NCBI GenBank assembly: GCA_009787745.1
Contig: WQST01000030.1
Coordinates: 8,731-15,783 of the forward strand
Length of the DNA: 7,053 nucleotides
Source of the DNA: Lachnospiraceae bacterium
GTDB lineage: Bacteria; Bacillota; Clostridia; Lachnospirales; Lachnospiraceae
Direction of reading: 5' to 3'
Shown here in pieces: positions 1 through 6,390 of this stretch; positions within the stretch are counted from its first letter, which is position 1, and each line of letters starts with the position of its first letter. The notes under the pieces were generated by a model. It saw only the letters and a list, made by a program, of their open reading frames with translations. It was not told the origin of the DNA and did not search any database. The translations under genes and the position numbers were made by a program.

Positions 1-374
1 CCTTTGCCGCCGCGTCCGCCGTTCAGTAATGTGAAACTTTGGTTTTCGCCTGACATATCGATGATAATTTTTTCACTCTCGGCTTCTTTGACCACCGTTC
101 CTTCGGGCACCTTGATTATTAAATCGTCGCCATTTTTGCCGCGGCGGTTTCTTTTACTGCCGTTTATGCCGCTTTCCGCTTTATAAGTTTTGTTATGGCG
201 AAATTCGGAAAGGGTGTTAAGCCCTTCATCAACTACCAGGATTACATTTCCGCCATGACCGCCGTCGCCGCCGTCAGGACCGCCGTTCGGGACATATTTT
301 TCCCGCCGGAAAGAAACGTGGCCGTCACCGCCGCGTCCGCTTTTTACGATTATTTTTGCTCTGTCTGCAAACAT
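1..374 (-). CDS. obgE: Obg-family GTPase ObgE/CgtA, N-terminal part (runs off the window)
   Basis: Obg is an essential P-loop GTPase that binds the 50S subunit late in assembly and links ribosome maturation to growth and stress signals. Only the first 124 codons plus two bases are present. They cover most of the Obg fold, not the GTPase domain. Seen directly: the start MFADRAKIIVKSGRGGDG, then VSFRREKYVPNGGPDGGDGG, the LNTLSEF segment, KVPEGTVV, and GGRGGKG at the window edge, all hallmark glycine-rich Obg motifs. The ATG at 374-372 is preceded by GAGG at 384-381 with a 6-nt spacer. The gene follows rpmA by 55 nt, and that gap is nearly filled by an intrinsic terminator at 385-422. No promoter fits between terminator and start, so expression probably depends on read-through. 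The reading frame is intact to the edge. Identity is very secure; the G domain cannot be checked. Confidence 0.98.
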   Translation of the reverse strand, partial: MFADRAKIIVKSGRGGDGHVSFRREKYVPNGGPDGGDGGHGGNVILVVDEGLNTLSEFRHNKTYKAESGINGSKRNRRGKNGDDLIIKVPEGTVVKEAESEKIIIDMSGENQSFTLLNGGRGGK

Positions 375-384
375 TATTTCCCTC

Positions 385-422
385 AAAAAAGGCTTCAAAC
401 TTGGTTAGCGTTCGAAGCCTTT
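385..422 (-). terminator. Intrinsic terminator between rpmA and obgE
   Basis: Read on the minus strand, the arm AAAGGCTTCGAAC (422-410) pairs with GTTTGAAGCCTTT (400-388) over 13 bp with one G-U pair. The loop is GCTAACCAA (409-401). Six T residues (390-385) end the structure, the first three also in the stem. It starts 7 nt after the rpmA stop and ends 10 nt before the obgE ATG, directly touching the obgE Shine-Dalgarno GAGG. The shape is that of a classic rho-independent terminator. Because obgE lies immediately beyond it in the same direction, it probably works as a partial terminator or attenuator that lowers obgE mRNA relative to rplU/rpmA. That role is inferred. Confidence 0.85.
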
Positions 423-429
423 CGTTTAA

Positions 430-714
430 CTATTTTTCAATTGGATAAACGGAAGCTTGTTTCTTATCCCGCCCTTTTCGTTCGAAACGTAAAACGCCGT
501 CAACAAGCGAGAATAATGTGTCGTCATTTCCGCGCCCGACATTGACACCGGGATGAATCTTCGTTCCGCGTTGGCGGTATAAGATATTTCCTGCTTTTAC
601 GAATTGTCCGTCGGCTCTTTTCGCGCCTAAACGTTTAGATTCGGAATCGCGGCCATTCTTTGTCGAACCGACACCTTTTTTATGTGCAAAAAATTGCAGA
701 TTCATTTTCATCAT
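430..714 (-). CDS. rpmA: 50S ribosomal protein L27 with Prp-cleaved N-terminal extension
   Basis: L27 is a 50S protein whose N-terminal tail reaches the peptidyl transferase centre. The 94-residue product begins MMKMNLQFFAHKKGVG and continues with STKNGRDSESKRLGAKRADG and ILYRQRGTKIHPG, unmistakable L27. The first nine residues, ending LQFF, match the firmicute leader removed by the protease Prp. Cleavage between F9 and A10 would expose the mature AHKKG start. Three in-frame Met codons (714, 711, 705) compete as start. I chose 714 because it gives the same leader length as Staphylococcus aureus L27 (recalled as MLKLNLQFFA), and because the purine-rich GGATAGGAA at 729-721 lies 6 nt upstream. 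Prp is encoded just upstream, 47 nt away, across a stem-loop at 732-761. The stop is TAG, followed at once by a terminator. Confidence 0.99.
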   Translation of the reverse strand: MMKMNLQFFAHKKGVGSTKNGRDSESKRLGAKRADGQFVKAGNILYRQRGTKIHPGVNVGRGNDDTLFSLVDGVLRFERKGRDKKQASVYPIEK

Positions 715-731
715 ATGATGTTCCTATCCTT

Positions 732-761
732 TCACTATTTACGGCTTACCGTAAACAGTAA
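732..761 (-). other. Intercistronic stem-loop between prp and rpmA
   Basis: On the minus strand TTTACGG (755-749), the tetraloop TAAG (748-745) and CCGTAAA (744-738) form a perfect 7-bp stem. It extends outward through G-U, T-A, C-G, A-T, U-G and T-A pairs to 761/732, giving about 13 bp in total. It begins at the base after the prp stop codon and ends just before the rpmA Shine-Dalgarno region (730-721). No T-run follows, so it does not look like a terminator. It could be an RNA-processing or stability element, or could set translation of rpmA separately from prp. That function is inferred. Confidence 0.6.
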
Positions 762-1091
762 CTATATTTCTTCAAATTCTAATTGGACATATTTTTTGCC
801 GTAATGACTTAAAATTTCACTAATACCTAAAATGTACGAATCCATTAAAAGACAACTCATCTTCGTGGGAGTTTGGATAAAGGTGACGGAAATAAAACCT
901 TTTCCTTCATTCTTTTTAACTTCCATCGGTTCTTTTACCAAAATATCCAGTGAATTAATTGTATTAATAGTCAGAACCGAAACCGCGGCGCAAACAATAT
1001 CTTCTCCTGCCGATTTGAAATCGGTATGCCCTTCACAGGTAAATCCGGCAAAATCACCATTCTCCGTCTTCTTGATAATAATGTTCGTCAT
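762..1091 (-). CDS. prp: Ribosomal-processing cysteine protease Prp (YsxB family)
   Basis: Prp is a small cytoplasmic cysteine protease that removes the N-terminal leader of L27 in Firmicutes and related phyla, a step needed for functional ribosomes. The 109-residue protein is of normal family length. The catalytic motifs are clear: GHTDF with His22, and AGEDIVCAAVSVL with Cys34, the same positions as recalled for the S. aureus enzyme. The ATG at 1091 has GAGGT at 1102-1098 with a 6-nt spacer. The gene lies between rplU (29-nt gap) and rpmA (47-nt gap), the conserved firmicute order, and is probably co-transcribed from the promoter before rplU. Its substrate, L27 with an LQFF/AHKKG junction, is the next gene downstream. 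Older annotations call the family DUF464 or YsxB. Confidence 0.95.
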   Translation of the reverse strand: MTNIIIKKTENGDFAGFTCEGHTDFKSAGEDIVCAAVSVLTINTINSLDILVKEPMEVKKNEGKGFISVTFIQTPTKMSCLLMDSYILGISEILSHYGKKYVQLEFEEI

Positions 1092-1120
1092 TGACAGACC
1101 TCATCTTACGTGAGTATTCT

Positions 1121-1426
1121 TCACACACTAATTTTATCGATCTTAACTTTTGTATATGATTGCCTGTGACCTTGCTTTTTATGATAGCCTGTTTTACGTT
1201 TGTATTTATATACAATTACCTTGCGGTCACGTCCCTGTTCCATAACCGTTGCGGTTACGGTAGCATCCGCGACATCACCCGCTACCTTTAGTTCTTTATC
1301 GCTAACAGCCAAAACATTGTCAAACGTTACAGTCTTGCCCGGTTCTGTCTCAAGCTTCTCAATATTGATGATATCGCCTTCGGAAACCTTGTACTGTTTT
1401 CCGCCTGTTACTATAATAGCATACAT
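1121..1426 (-). CDS. rplU: 50S ribosomal protein L21
   Basis: L21 is a 50S protein that binds 23S rRNA with L20. The product is 101 residues, the normal length. It starts MYAIIVTGGKQYKVSEGD and ends with the family signature in KYKRKTGYHKKQGHRQSYT followed by KVKIDKI, including the conserved K-x-R-K-x-G-Y-x-K-x-x-G-H-R-Q pattern. The start is the ATG at 1426: GGAGGT lies 6 nt upstream, and the L21 family begins with MYAI(I/V). A longer in-frame reading from TTG at 1468 would add 14 residues that do not belong to the family. It is the first gene of the rplU-prp-rpmA unit, has its own near-consensus promoter (1554-1582) and a long structured leader, and runs straight into prp after 29 nt. Confidence 0.98.
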   Translation of the reverse strand: MYAIIVTGGKQYKVSEGDIINIEKLETEPGKTVTFDNVLAVSDKELKVAGDVADATVTATVMEQGRDRKVIVYKYKRKTGYHKKQGHRQSYTKVKIDKISV

Positions 1427-1547
1427 AATGGTACCTCCTACTCTAACCGGCTCCTTCGTCAGTAACAAACCAACCGGTTTTACTCGCTAACTATGGCGAT
1501 ACCTTAATAAAAAACAGATATACTTAAGACCTCGTTATGCGGCATAC
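1427..1547 (-). ncRNA. Structured 5' leader of rplU, candidate L21 leader
   Basis: About 120 nt of untranslated RNA separate the predicted transcription start (near 1547) from the rplU ATG. On the minus strand I see three candidate stems. CTTAA (1528-1524) can pair with TTAAG (1507-1503). TCGC (1499-1496) can pair with GCGA (1487-1484). The largest hairpin has outer arms AACCGG (1479-1474) and CCGGTT (1450-1445), a 4-by-4 internal loop, and an inner stem TTTGT (1469-1465) with ACGAA (1459-1455). The last one ends 6 nt before the GGAGGT ribosome binding site. Firmicutes are known to carry an L21 leader motif that is thought to let L21 control its own operon. Position and architecture fit, but I cannot confirm a match to that motif by eye. 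There is no T-run, so control would more likely be at translation. Confidence 0.55.
1433..1438 (-). promoter_or_regulatory. Strong ribosome binding site that fixes the rplU start
   Basis: GGAGGT on the minus strand, 6 nt before the ATG at 1426, is a near-perfect Shine-Dalgarno sequence. It excludes the longer TTG-initiated reading from 1468, which would translate through this site. Confidence 0.9.
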
Positions 1548-1553
1548 TATAAA

Positions 1554-1582
1554 AATATAACATCTCCTCTACAGAGTGTCAA
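1554..1582 (-). promoter_or_regulatory. Sigma-A-type promoter for rplU-prp-rpmA
   Basis: On the minus strand a perfect -35 box TTGACA (1582-1577) is followed after exactly 17 nt by TATATT (1559-1554), five of six matches to TATAAT. The transcription start should lie near 1547. The -35 box begins 13 nt after the MCP stop codon, so the ribosomal unit is initiated independently of the chemoreceptor. An A/T-rich stretch just upstream (AAGAAAATTT) may act as an UP element. This is the best promoter in the window and suits a highly expressed ribosomal operon. Confidence 0.88.
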
Positions 1583-1595
1583 GCACGAAATTTTC

Positions 1596-3356
1596 TTAAA
1601 TCTTAAAGTGTCTGACCAAATCAACCAGTTCTGCGGTGGAATTTTCCGTGTCCTTAATGTTATTGGAAATGATGCCGGTATTATCGGTAATATCATTGAC
1701 TTGTTCGGCAACGCTGCTGGTTGTCTTGGCGCCTTCTTGCGCGGCGGAGGCTACTTCATTAATTGCCCGCATTAAAACTTGAATCGAAGCAAGCAGTTCC
1801 TCGGACGTGGCGCTTAAATCGCTGGTCATATCACTGATATAAATGGAGTCATTAGTATAGGACTCGGCGGCTTGCAACATATCGTTGTAGTCTTTCATTA
1901 CATCAGCTGAAACGAAATTCAGTAAGTTGGTTGAACTGGTAGCAAGGGCGTTAACTGCCGCCATAACGATCTTTGTGATAGCTTGAATTTGCGTAACCGT
2001 ATTTTTGGAATTATCCGCCAAAGCACTGATTTCATTAGCAACAACGGCAAACCCGCGCCCCGCTTCCCCTGCTCTGGCCGCTTCAATAGAGGCGTTTAAA
2101 GCAAGAAGGGTGGTTTGGCTGGTGATACCTAAAATCGCATCAGCCAGCGCATTGATTTCGTCAACCGCTTTGGATTCTTCCAAGGCTTTTTCCAATGCCT
2201 TTTTGATATCATTAAAAATATTGTTTGATTTACTGATTGAATCATTGACACTTTTACCGAGTTCGGTCGCACGGTTGTTGATTTCTCCTGATTTAGAAGC
2301 GCCGTCTTCAGCTTTTTCGGCAATTGTCTCAACTGCTCTTTCGATTTCGGAAGCGGTGGCATTCATTTCCTCGGCACTGGCTCCTGTTTCTTCCATTCCT
2401 GCGCTTAGTTCCTCGGTCGCCGCTGAAGTATCGGCGGTGCAATCGCTCAAATTTTTTAATGTCGAATTGGTATTGTCAACGGCATTGCTCAAAGTTTCGG
2501 CGGAATTTTTAATGCCTGAAACCGTGCCTAAAAGGCTTTCTTTCATGGACTCAATATTACGGGCCAAGGCGCCGAGTTCTTCTTTTTGGTCAAGTAAGTT
2601 TTGCGGAATTTTGACGGTTAAGTCGCCATCGGCAATTTTATTGGCGGCATCTTCGGTAATTTTAAGCGGTTTTGTAATTAGCCCTGAAATTATGAGGGCT
2701 ATAAATATGCTGATGATAAAACCAACAACAGCTATGATGATAAGGGTATATGTTGTCATCCATGACTGAGAGGTAAGTTCGGTACTCGTAACCTCGAGAA
2801 CCTTCTCTGCTGAGGCGATTAATGACAAGAACATCGTATCGATCTTCTGCGTACTTTGCGCACTTTCGTTGGCGATGCGGTTAACCTCAGCATCATTAGC
2901 GACGATGGCGTATTTTATTATATCGGTCAGATAGGTATCATAAAAAGCAAACATTTCTTTTTCCATATTGCCTATTTCACCTAAAAGTCCGCTTGCTTCT
3001 GTTGCCGAAAGCCGATCATCCGCATTGACATTGTCACGGTATTTCGTAAAAATGGCATTCAGACGTTGCCTTGATTCATTCGCTTGCACCGCCATACCTT
3101 CAACCTTCCCCACAGGGTCGGTCGGGTCGCTCATTAATAAACCGCTGCGGTTTAAGATTCGCCTGGCGTCCATAAACTCAATTTCCATTTGATATAGTGT
3201 TTGCAAGCGATCCACCGGAGATACCAATGTATACGAATATTCCGTATCAACGGTGATAATATTGACTGCACCGAATCCGGTGAGGAAAACCATTAAAATC
3301 AAAAGTATGGCAAATCCTCCCATTAGTTTGTTCCTGATTTTCATGTTCTTAATCAT
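1596..3356 (-). CDS. Methyl-accepting chemotaxis protein (4-helix-bundle sensor, HAMP, signalling domain)
   Basis: This is a membrane chemoreceptor that controls the CheA kinase through CheW and is tuned by methylation. The 586 residues read as: TM1 about 11-34; extracytoplasmic helical sensor about 35-200, resembling the four-helix-bundle MCP sensor; TM2 about 203-226; HAMP about 227-278, including the ITKPLKITEDAANKIADGDL stretch; then a long coiled-coil signalling domain. The hairpin tip is clear at about 408-445, with QTTLLALNASIEAARAGE and GRGFAVVANEI, the CheA/CheW contact region. The end LVRHFKI is typical of clostridial MCPs. All domains look intact. The ligand is unknown. No CheA, CheW, CheR or CheB gene is in the window, so it must couple to proteins encoded elsewhere. 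The start at 3356 follows a GGGAGAG sequence. It lies 189 nt after the kinase gene, and its transcript has no visible terminator before the rplU promoter. Confidence 0.96.
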   Translation of the reverse strand: MIKNMKIRNKLMGGFAILLILMVFLTGFGAVNIITVDTEYSYTLVSPVDRLQTLYQMEIEFMDARRILNRSGLLMSDPTDPVGKVEGMAVQANESRQRLNAIFTKYRDNVNADDRLSATEASGLLGEIGNMEKEMFAFYDTYLTDIIKYAIVANDAEVNRIANESAQSTQKIDTMFLSLIASAEKVLEVTSTELTSQSWMTTYTLIIIAVVGFIISIFIALIISGLITKPLKITEDAANKIADGDLTVKIPQNLLDQKEELGALARNIESMKESLLGTVSGIKNSAETLSNAVDNTNSTLKNLSDCTADTSAATEELSAGMEETGASAEEMNATASEIERAVETIAEKAEDGASKSGEINNRATELGKSVNDSISKSNNIFNDIKKALEKALEESKAVDEINALADAILGITSQTTLLALNASIEAARAGEAGRGFAVVANEISALADNSKNTVTQIQAITKIVMAAVNALATSSTNLLNFVSADVMKDYNDMLQAAESYTNDSIYISDMTSDLSATSEELLASIQVLMRAINEVASAAQEGAKTTSSVAEQVNDITDNTGIISNNIKDTENSTAELVDLVRHFKI

Positions 3357-3397
3357 AATACGAATCTCTCCCTTTAGATGTTATTTACAGATACTCA

Positions 3398-3413
3398 AGT
3401 CTATCCTCAGACT
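3398..3413 (-). other. Small hairpin in the MCP 5' leader
   Basis: On the minus strand AGTCT (3413-3409) and AGACT (3402-3398) enclose the loop GAGGAT. It lies between the putative MCP promoter and its start codon, about 40 nt before the ATG. It is a short stem of uncertain stability with no recognised riboswitch signature, so it may be chance. Confidence 0.3.
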
Positions 3414-3433
3414 AGGAGCATAAGCCTTCGTAT

Positions 3434-3462
3434 ACTATAACTCATTTCCTCGAAAAATGCAA
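3434..3462 (-). promoter_or_regulatory. Possible promoter for the MCP gene
   Basis: On the minus strand TTGCAT (3462-3457) and TATAGT (3439-3434) are separated by 17 nt. The -10 box matches the sigma-A consensus in five of six positions; the -35 box is weak. A start near 3427 would give a leader of about 70 nt. The 189-nt gap between kinase and MCP, and its A/T richness, favour a promoter here. I saw no sigma-D motility box of the GCCGATAT type. Confidence 0.4.
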
Positions 3463-3545
3463 TTTCATTATTTAATTTGGAATAATTTTGTAAGACTGTA
3501 TATAATTTTGTGCGTTTTTCTAAAAATCTGAAAATTCTTCCCTTT

Positions 3546-5513
3546 TTATCTTAGAGAATTGGTTTTAAAAGTCAATACAACAGCAGTTCCCTTACCTACC
3601 TCACTCGCCGCCGTAACACTGCCGCCGCAACCCTCCATGATACTCCTGACAATAAACAATCCAAGCCCGCTATCGCCGTCCTTTTCGTTACGGGCGGCGG
3701 ACACCTTATAAAACCGTTCAAAAATACGGGGAAGATGTTCTTCCGCTATTCCGCAGCCCGTATCGGTTATTGTTACATTTACTAAATCATTAAACGTTTC
3801 GGCGACAATCGTAATAATTCCTCCGCTTTCGGTATAACGGACCGAGTTATAGATAATGTTATCAAAAACACTCCAAATTTTATTCGGGTCAATATTGATT
3901 CCGGTGTCCTCGCCCGAAGTCACTTCAAAAGCGATGTCCTTATCCTCCAAAAAATCATCATATCTTTCCTTAACCCGTGCCAACAGCCGGAGCAATGATT
4001 CTGACTTGACCGAGTAGATATTACGATTAGTTTCAATACGGCTGATTTCGAATAAGTTTTGGATAAGGCGTTGTAAATCAAGGTTTTTTTGGTATGCGAC
4101 CCTTACATGTTGTTGGTATTTGCTATCGCTCTTTGTTTCGGCGAGACTTGATAAGGATTCGAGATTGACGCTCATAACCGATAGCGGTGTCTTTAAATCG
4201 TGGGACATATTCCCGATTAACTCTTTCATCGCATTATGGGTCGCCTGTAAGGTTTTCGTGCGTTCTTCGACGATATTCTCAAGATTGGAATTGGTTTCCT
4301 CTACCAGCGAAAAAGCGCGGGAATAACTATGCGACAACAACAGACATTGAGAAAGGATCATAAACAAATTGGACACAAGGCCGGGCATATAAAGATAAAT
4401 CCCCGAAAACGTCTTCGTCATTCCGGCGGCCATAAAGATAAACAAGGAAATAAAATAAAGCCTTGTCCACGGATTTTCGCGTAATACAGGCGAGAGCGCG
4501 GATTTGATAATTGAAAAAATTAATAAAACTAATATCAGGACGGTTGCAAATATCGTAGAATAGGGTTTATTGATTGGCATAAACCAAAATATTAACCCTA
4601 ACGACACCGAAATAACGGCGGCATGAACTTTATACTTAATAAGAAAATTCCGTGCAAAAATATACAGTGCGAATAACGCAATCGCGGCGCTGTGTAAGGC
4701 AAGCAAGGTCATATATATCCGTATATCAAGCATGGCATCGGAAATCACCGCAAAATATTGGTTTAGCCCGTCTGTCTCAACTAAGAAGCGGACAAAGCAC
4801 AAAAAACACATCAAGGAAAAAAGTATATACGCTTTTTCTTGCCGGCGAAACAGGTATAACAGCAAATGATAAAAAGCCGCCAAAAGAATACAACCGAGGG
4901 AAAGGGCGTACATCATGCGGGTACGGATAAAATATTTCTGGATCGCATCCGCTTCGCCAAAGAAGACCGTTCCTGTAATCCCGCCCGAATAAAATTCGTA
5001 GTTGCTTACATGTATAACAATATCTATTGTACCATTTTCGGCGAATAACGGAACAAGGGCGTTACTATGTTGTGATACTGTCCGCTCCGCATTCACCGCC
5101 GGAATCCCTTCGGTGTGAAGAAGCTCGCTGTTCACCCACAATGCATACGCGCTGGATACGGAATTAATCATCAGCATGTAAGGGACGCCGGTATCCGTGA
5201 CCGATACGGTAAACCGATACGTCGCCGCTCCCAGAGGGGGGAAATCCTGTGAACTCCAATCCGCCGGGACAGGGATCGTTGGTGCGGTTTCAGGGAAATC
5301 GCCGGGCATAAGTAATTCGCCGTAAACCATTTTCCAATCACCGTTAAGGGCAAAAATCCGCCCTTTTATATTTTCAGTACTTAAATCAAGCGTACCTTCG
5401 TTCACTTCTGCTTCGCTGTGATTTAACGGCAAGCACATGGCAAAAAATAAAAGCAGAGGTATTATGATAACAGCGGCGGATGCTATAAAAGATGTGTATT
5501 TATTATTTGGCAT
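3546..5513 (-). CDS. 7TM-DISM sensor histidine kinase
   Basis: This is a membrane sensor kinase of 655 residues. An N-terminal membrane segment (about 9-30) is followed by an extracytoplasmic beta-rich domain (about 40-190) with the GDWKMVYGELLMPGDF and GAATYRF motifs seen in 7TMR-DISM extracellular, jelly-roll-like modules, which often bind carbohydrates. About 195-400 holds seven or so hydrophobic helices (the DISM_7TM region). A coiled-coil linker (403-430, ending ERTKTLQATHNAM) leads to the HisKA H-box GNMSHDLKTPL with the phospho-accepting His438. The ATPase domain has an N-box around N552/N556, G1 at DTGCG (584-588), F-box F598/F601, and G2 at GDSGLGL (613-619). All catalytic motifs are present. 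No receiver domain is attached and no response regulator gene is adjacent, so the partner is encoded elsewhere. AAAGGA lies 7 nt before the ATG at 5513. The gap to the DUF2344 gene is 96 nt with no clear terminator or promoter. The signal sensed is unknown. Confidence 0.93.
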   Translation of the reverse strand: MPNNKYTSFIASAAVIIIPLLLFFAMCLPLNHSEAEVNEGTLDLSTENIKGRIFALNGDWKMVYGELLMPGDFPETAPTIPVPADWSSQDFPPLGAATYRFTVSVTDTGVPYMLMINSVSSAYALWVNSELLHTEGIPAVNAERTVSQHSNALVPLFAENGTIDIVIHVSNYEFYSGGITGTVFFGEADAIQKYFIRTRMMYALSLGCILLAAFYHLLLYLFRRQEKAYILFSLMCFLCFVRFLVETDGLNQYFAVISDAMLDIRIYMTLLALHSAAIALFALYIFARNFLIKYKVHAAVISVSLGLIFWFMPINKPYSTIFATVLILVLLIFSIIKSALSPVLRENPWTRLYFISLFIFMAAGMTKTFSGIYLYMPGLVSNLFMILSQCLLLSHSYSRAFSLVEETNSNLENIVEERTKTLQATHNAMKELIGNMSHDLKTPLSVMSVNLESLSSLAETKSDSKYQQHVRVAYQKNLDLQRLIQNLFEISRIETNRNIYSVKSESLLRLLARVKERYDDFLEDKDIAFEVTSGEDTGINIDPNKIWSVFDNIIYNSVRYTESGGIITIVAETFNDLVNVTITDTGCGIAEEHLPRIFERFYKVSAARNEKDGDSGLGLFIVRSIMEGCGGSVTAASEVGKGTAVVLTFKTNSLR

Positions 5514-5609
5514 GGGCGAATCCTTTCATCTAACTTCTTAATATGCTGTGAGTGAATCCCAATATGACCGATACCCAAAATGCTGCTCAGAATGACATTG
5601 GTTTTAGAT

Positions 5610-6362
5610 TCATGCAATAAGCGGTATAAAATCAGGCTTTTCGCCCGTTCCGATGTTCGTGTAAATTTCTTCACGGCAAATAATCAAGTTTAAAGGCGAA
5701 TCCGATTGACCGATATAGTCAATAAAAGCTTCAATCACGAATTGCGGCTTAATGCTATCAGCACTTGAAGCATTGATAAGCAAGCTGATACCGCTATTAT
5801 CCGCATTAATCACCGCTTTATATATCAGCGGCTTCAAATCAATTTCCCGCACTACCTTTTTGGTACGCTTAGTGTAAATAATCGCCGAACTTTGCAGGAA
5901 TTGACCGAATTGACTCGTCCAGTCAACAGGTAAGGTGCTACTTTGAGCAAATGAAACCGTATATAAAGCCGCCGCCACACTTGCCATCGCATTACCTGCG
6001 TTTTCATCCAAAGGGGATATATCCAATATATCAAGCCCGTCAACCATTTGTTCCGCCAAGCGCATTTTTATATCCGTTATCTCTGATGAAATTATTTCAT
6101 TTCCATCACATTTTTTGAAGATATCATCCCGCTTTCGCATATCATAGGCAGAATTAACCTCAATATCGAAATATTCCCCATTACTTAAAAGCCCCACCCC
6201 CAAGGGTGATGCGAATGACATAACCTGATGCGGACTATAACCGCCCGAATAAGCGATATCAATCCCCGCACGGCGAACCGCTTTTTGGAAAAAGCGCATC
6301 AAGTCCAAATGCCCGATGAACTTTACCGCACCATATTTGGCGAATTTAACTCGTAATTTCAT
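5610..6362 (-). CDS. TIGR03936-family (DUF2344) radical-SAM-associated protein
   Basis: The 250-residue protein belongs to the DUF2344 / TIGR03936 family. Its members are encoded beside, or fused to, TIGR03960-type radical SAM proteins; the molecular role is not established. The N-terminus shows the family signature: KFAKYGAVKFIGHLDLMRFF, then a run with RRAGIDIAYSGGYSPHQVMS, followed by FASPLGVGLLSNGEYFDIE. The C-terminal half is less conserved but contains the expected basic strand motif (KRTKKVVREIDLKPLI). Length is close to family norm. The start at 6362 has AAGGAGT ending 6 nt upstream. It follows the radical SAM gene by 69 nt, a gap largely occupied by the palindrome at 6391-6448, and the two are probably co-transcribed. 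In related genomes, as I recall, the next gene is often rng (RNase G/E); here it is a sensor kinase. Confidence 0.9.
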   Translation of the reverse strand: MKLRVKFAKYGAVKFIGHLDLMRFFQKAVRRAGIDIAYSGGYSPHQVMSFASPLGVGLLSNGEYFDIEVNSAYDMRKRDDIFKKCDGNEIISSEITDIKMRLAEQMVDGLDILDISPLDENAGNAMASVAAALYTVSFAQSSTLPVDWTSQFGQFLQSSAIIYTKRTKKVVREIDLKPLIYKAVINADNSGISLLINASSADSIKPQFVIEAFIDYIGQSDSPLNLIICREEIYTNIGTGEKPDFIPLIA

Positions 6363-6390
6363 TGCATACTCCTTCGCTCAATATTAACCG

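Noticed and set aside
195..545. Plus-strand open frame of 116 codons
   Set aside because: It lies antisense across obgE, the terminator and rpmA, all of which are certain; its product has no recognisable feature.
1427..1468. N-terminal extension of rplU from a TTG at 1468
   Set aside because: The 14 extra residues are not L21-like, the extension would translate through the GGAGGT ribosome binding site, and L21 proteins start with MYAI(I/V).
2005..2769. Plus-strand open frame of 254 codons
   Set aside because: It is antisense to the MCP signalling domain. Its Ala/Ser/Leu-rich product reflects the codon bias of the coiled-coil gene, and no family motif or ribosome binding site is seen.
3500..3545. 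A/T-only hairpin after the kinase stop (TTTTC / GAAAA)
   Set aside because: The 5-bp stem has a single G-C pair and no proper T tail, too weak to call a terminator.
5483..5674. Minus-strand open frame of 63 codons bridging DUF2344 and the kinase
   Set aside because: It overlaps the ends of two secure genes and has no ribosome binding site. Kept only as a low-interest remnant idea for the gap itself.
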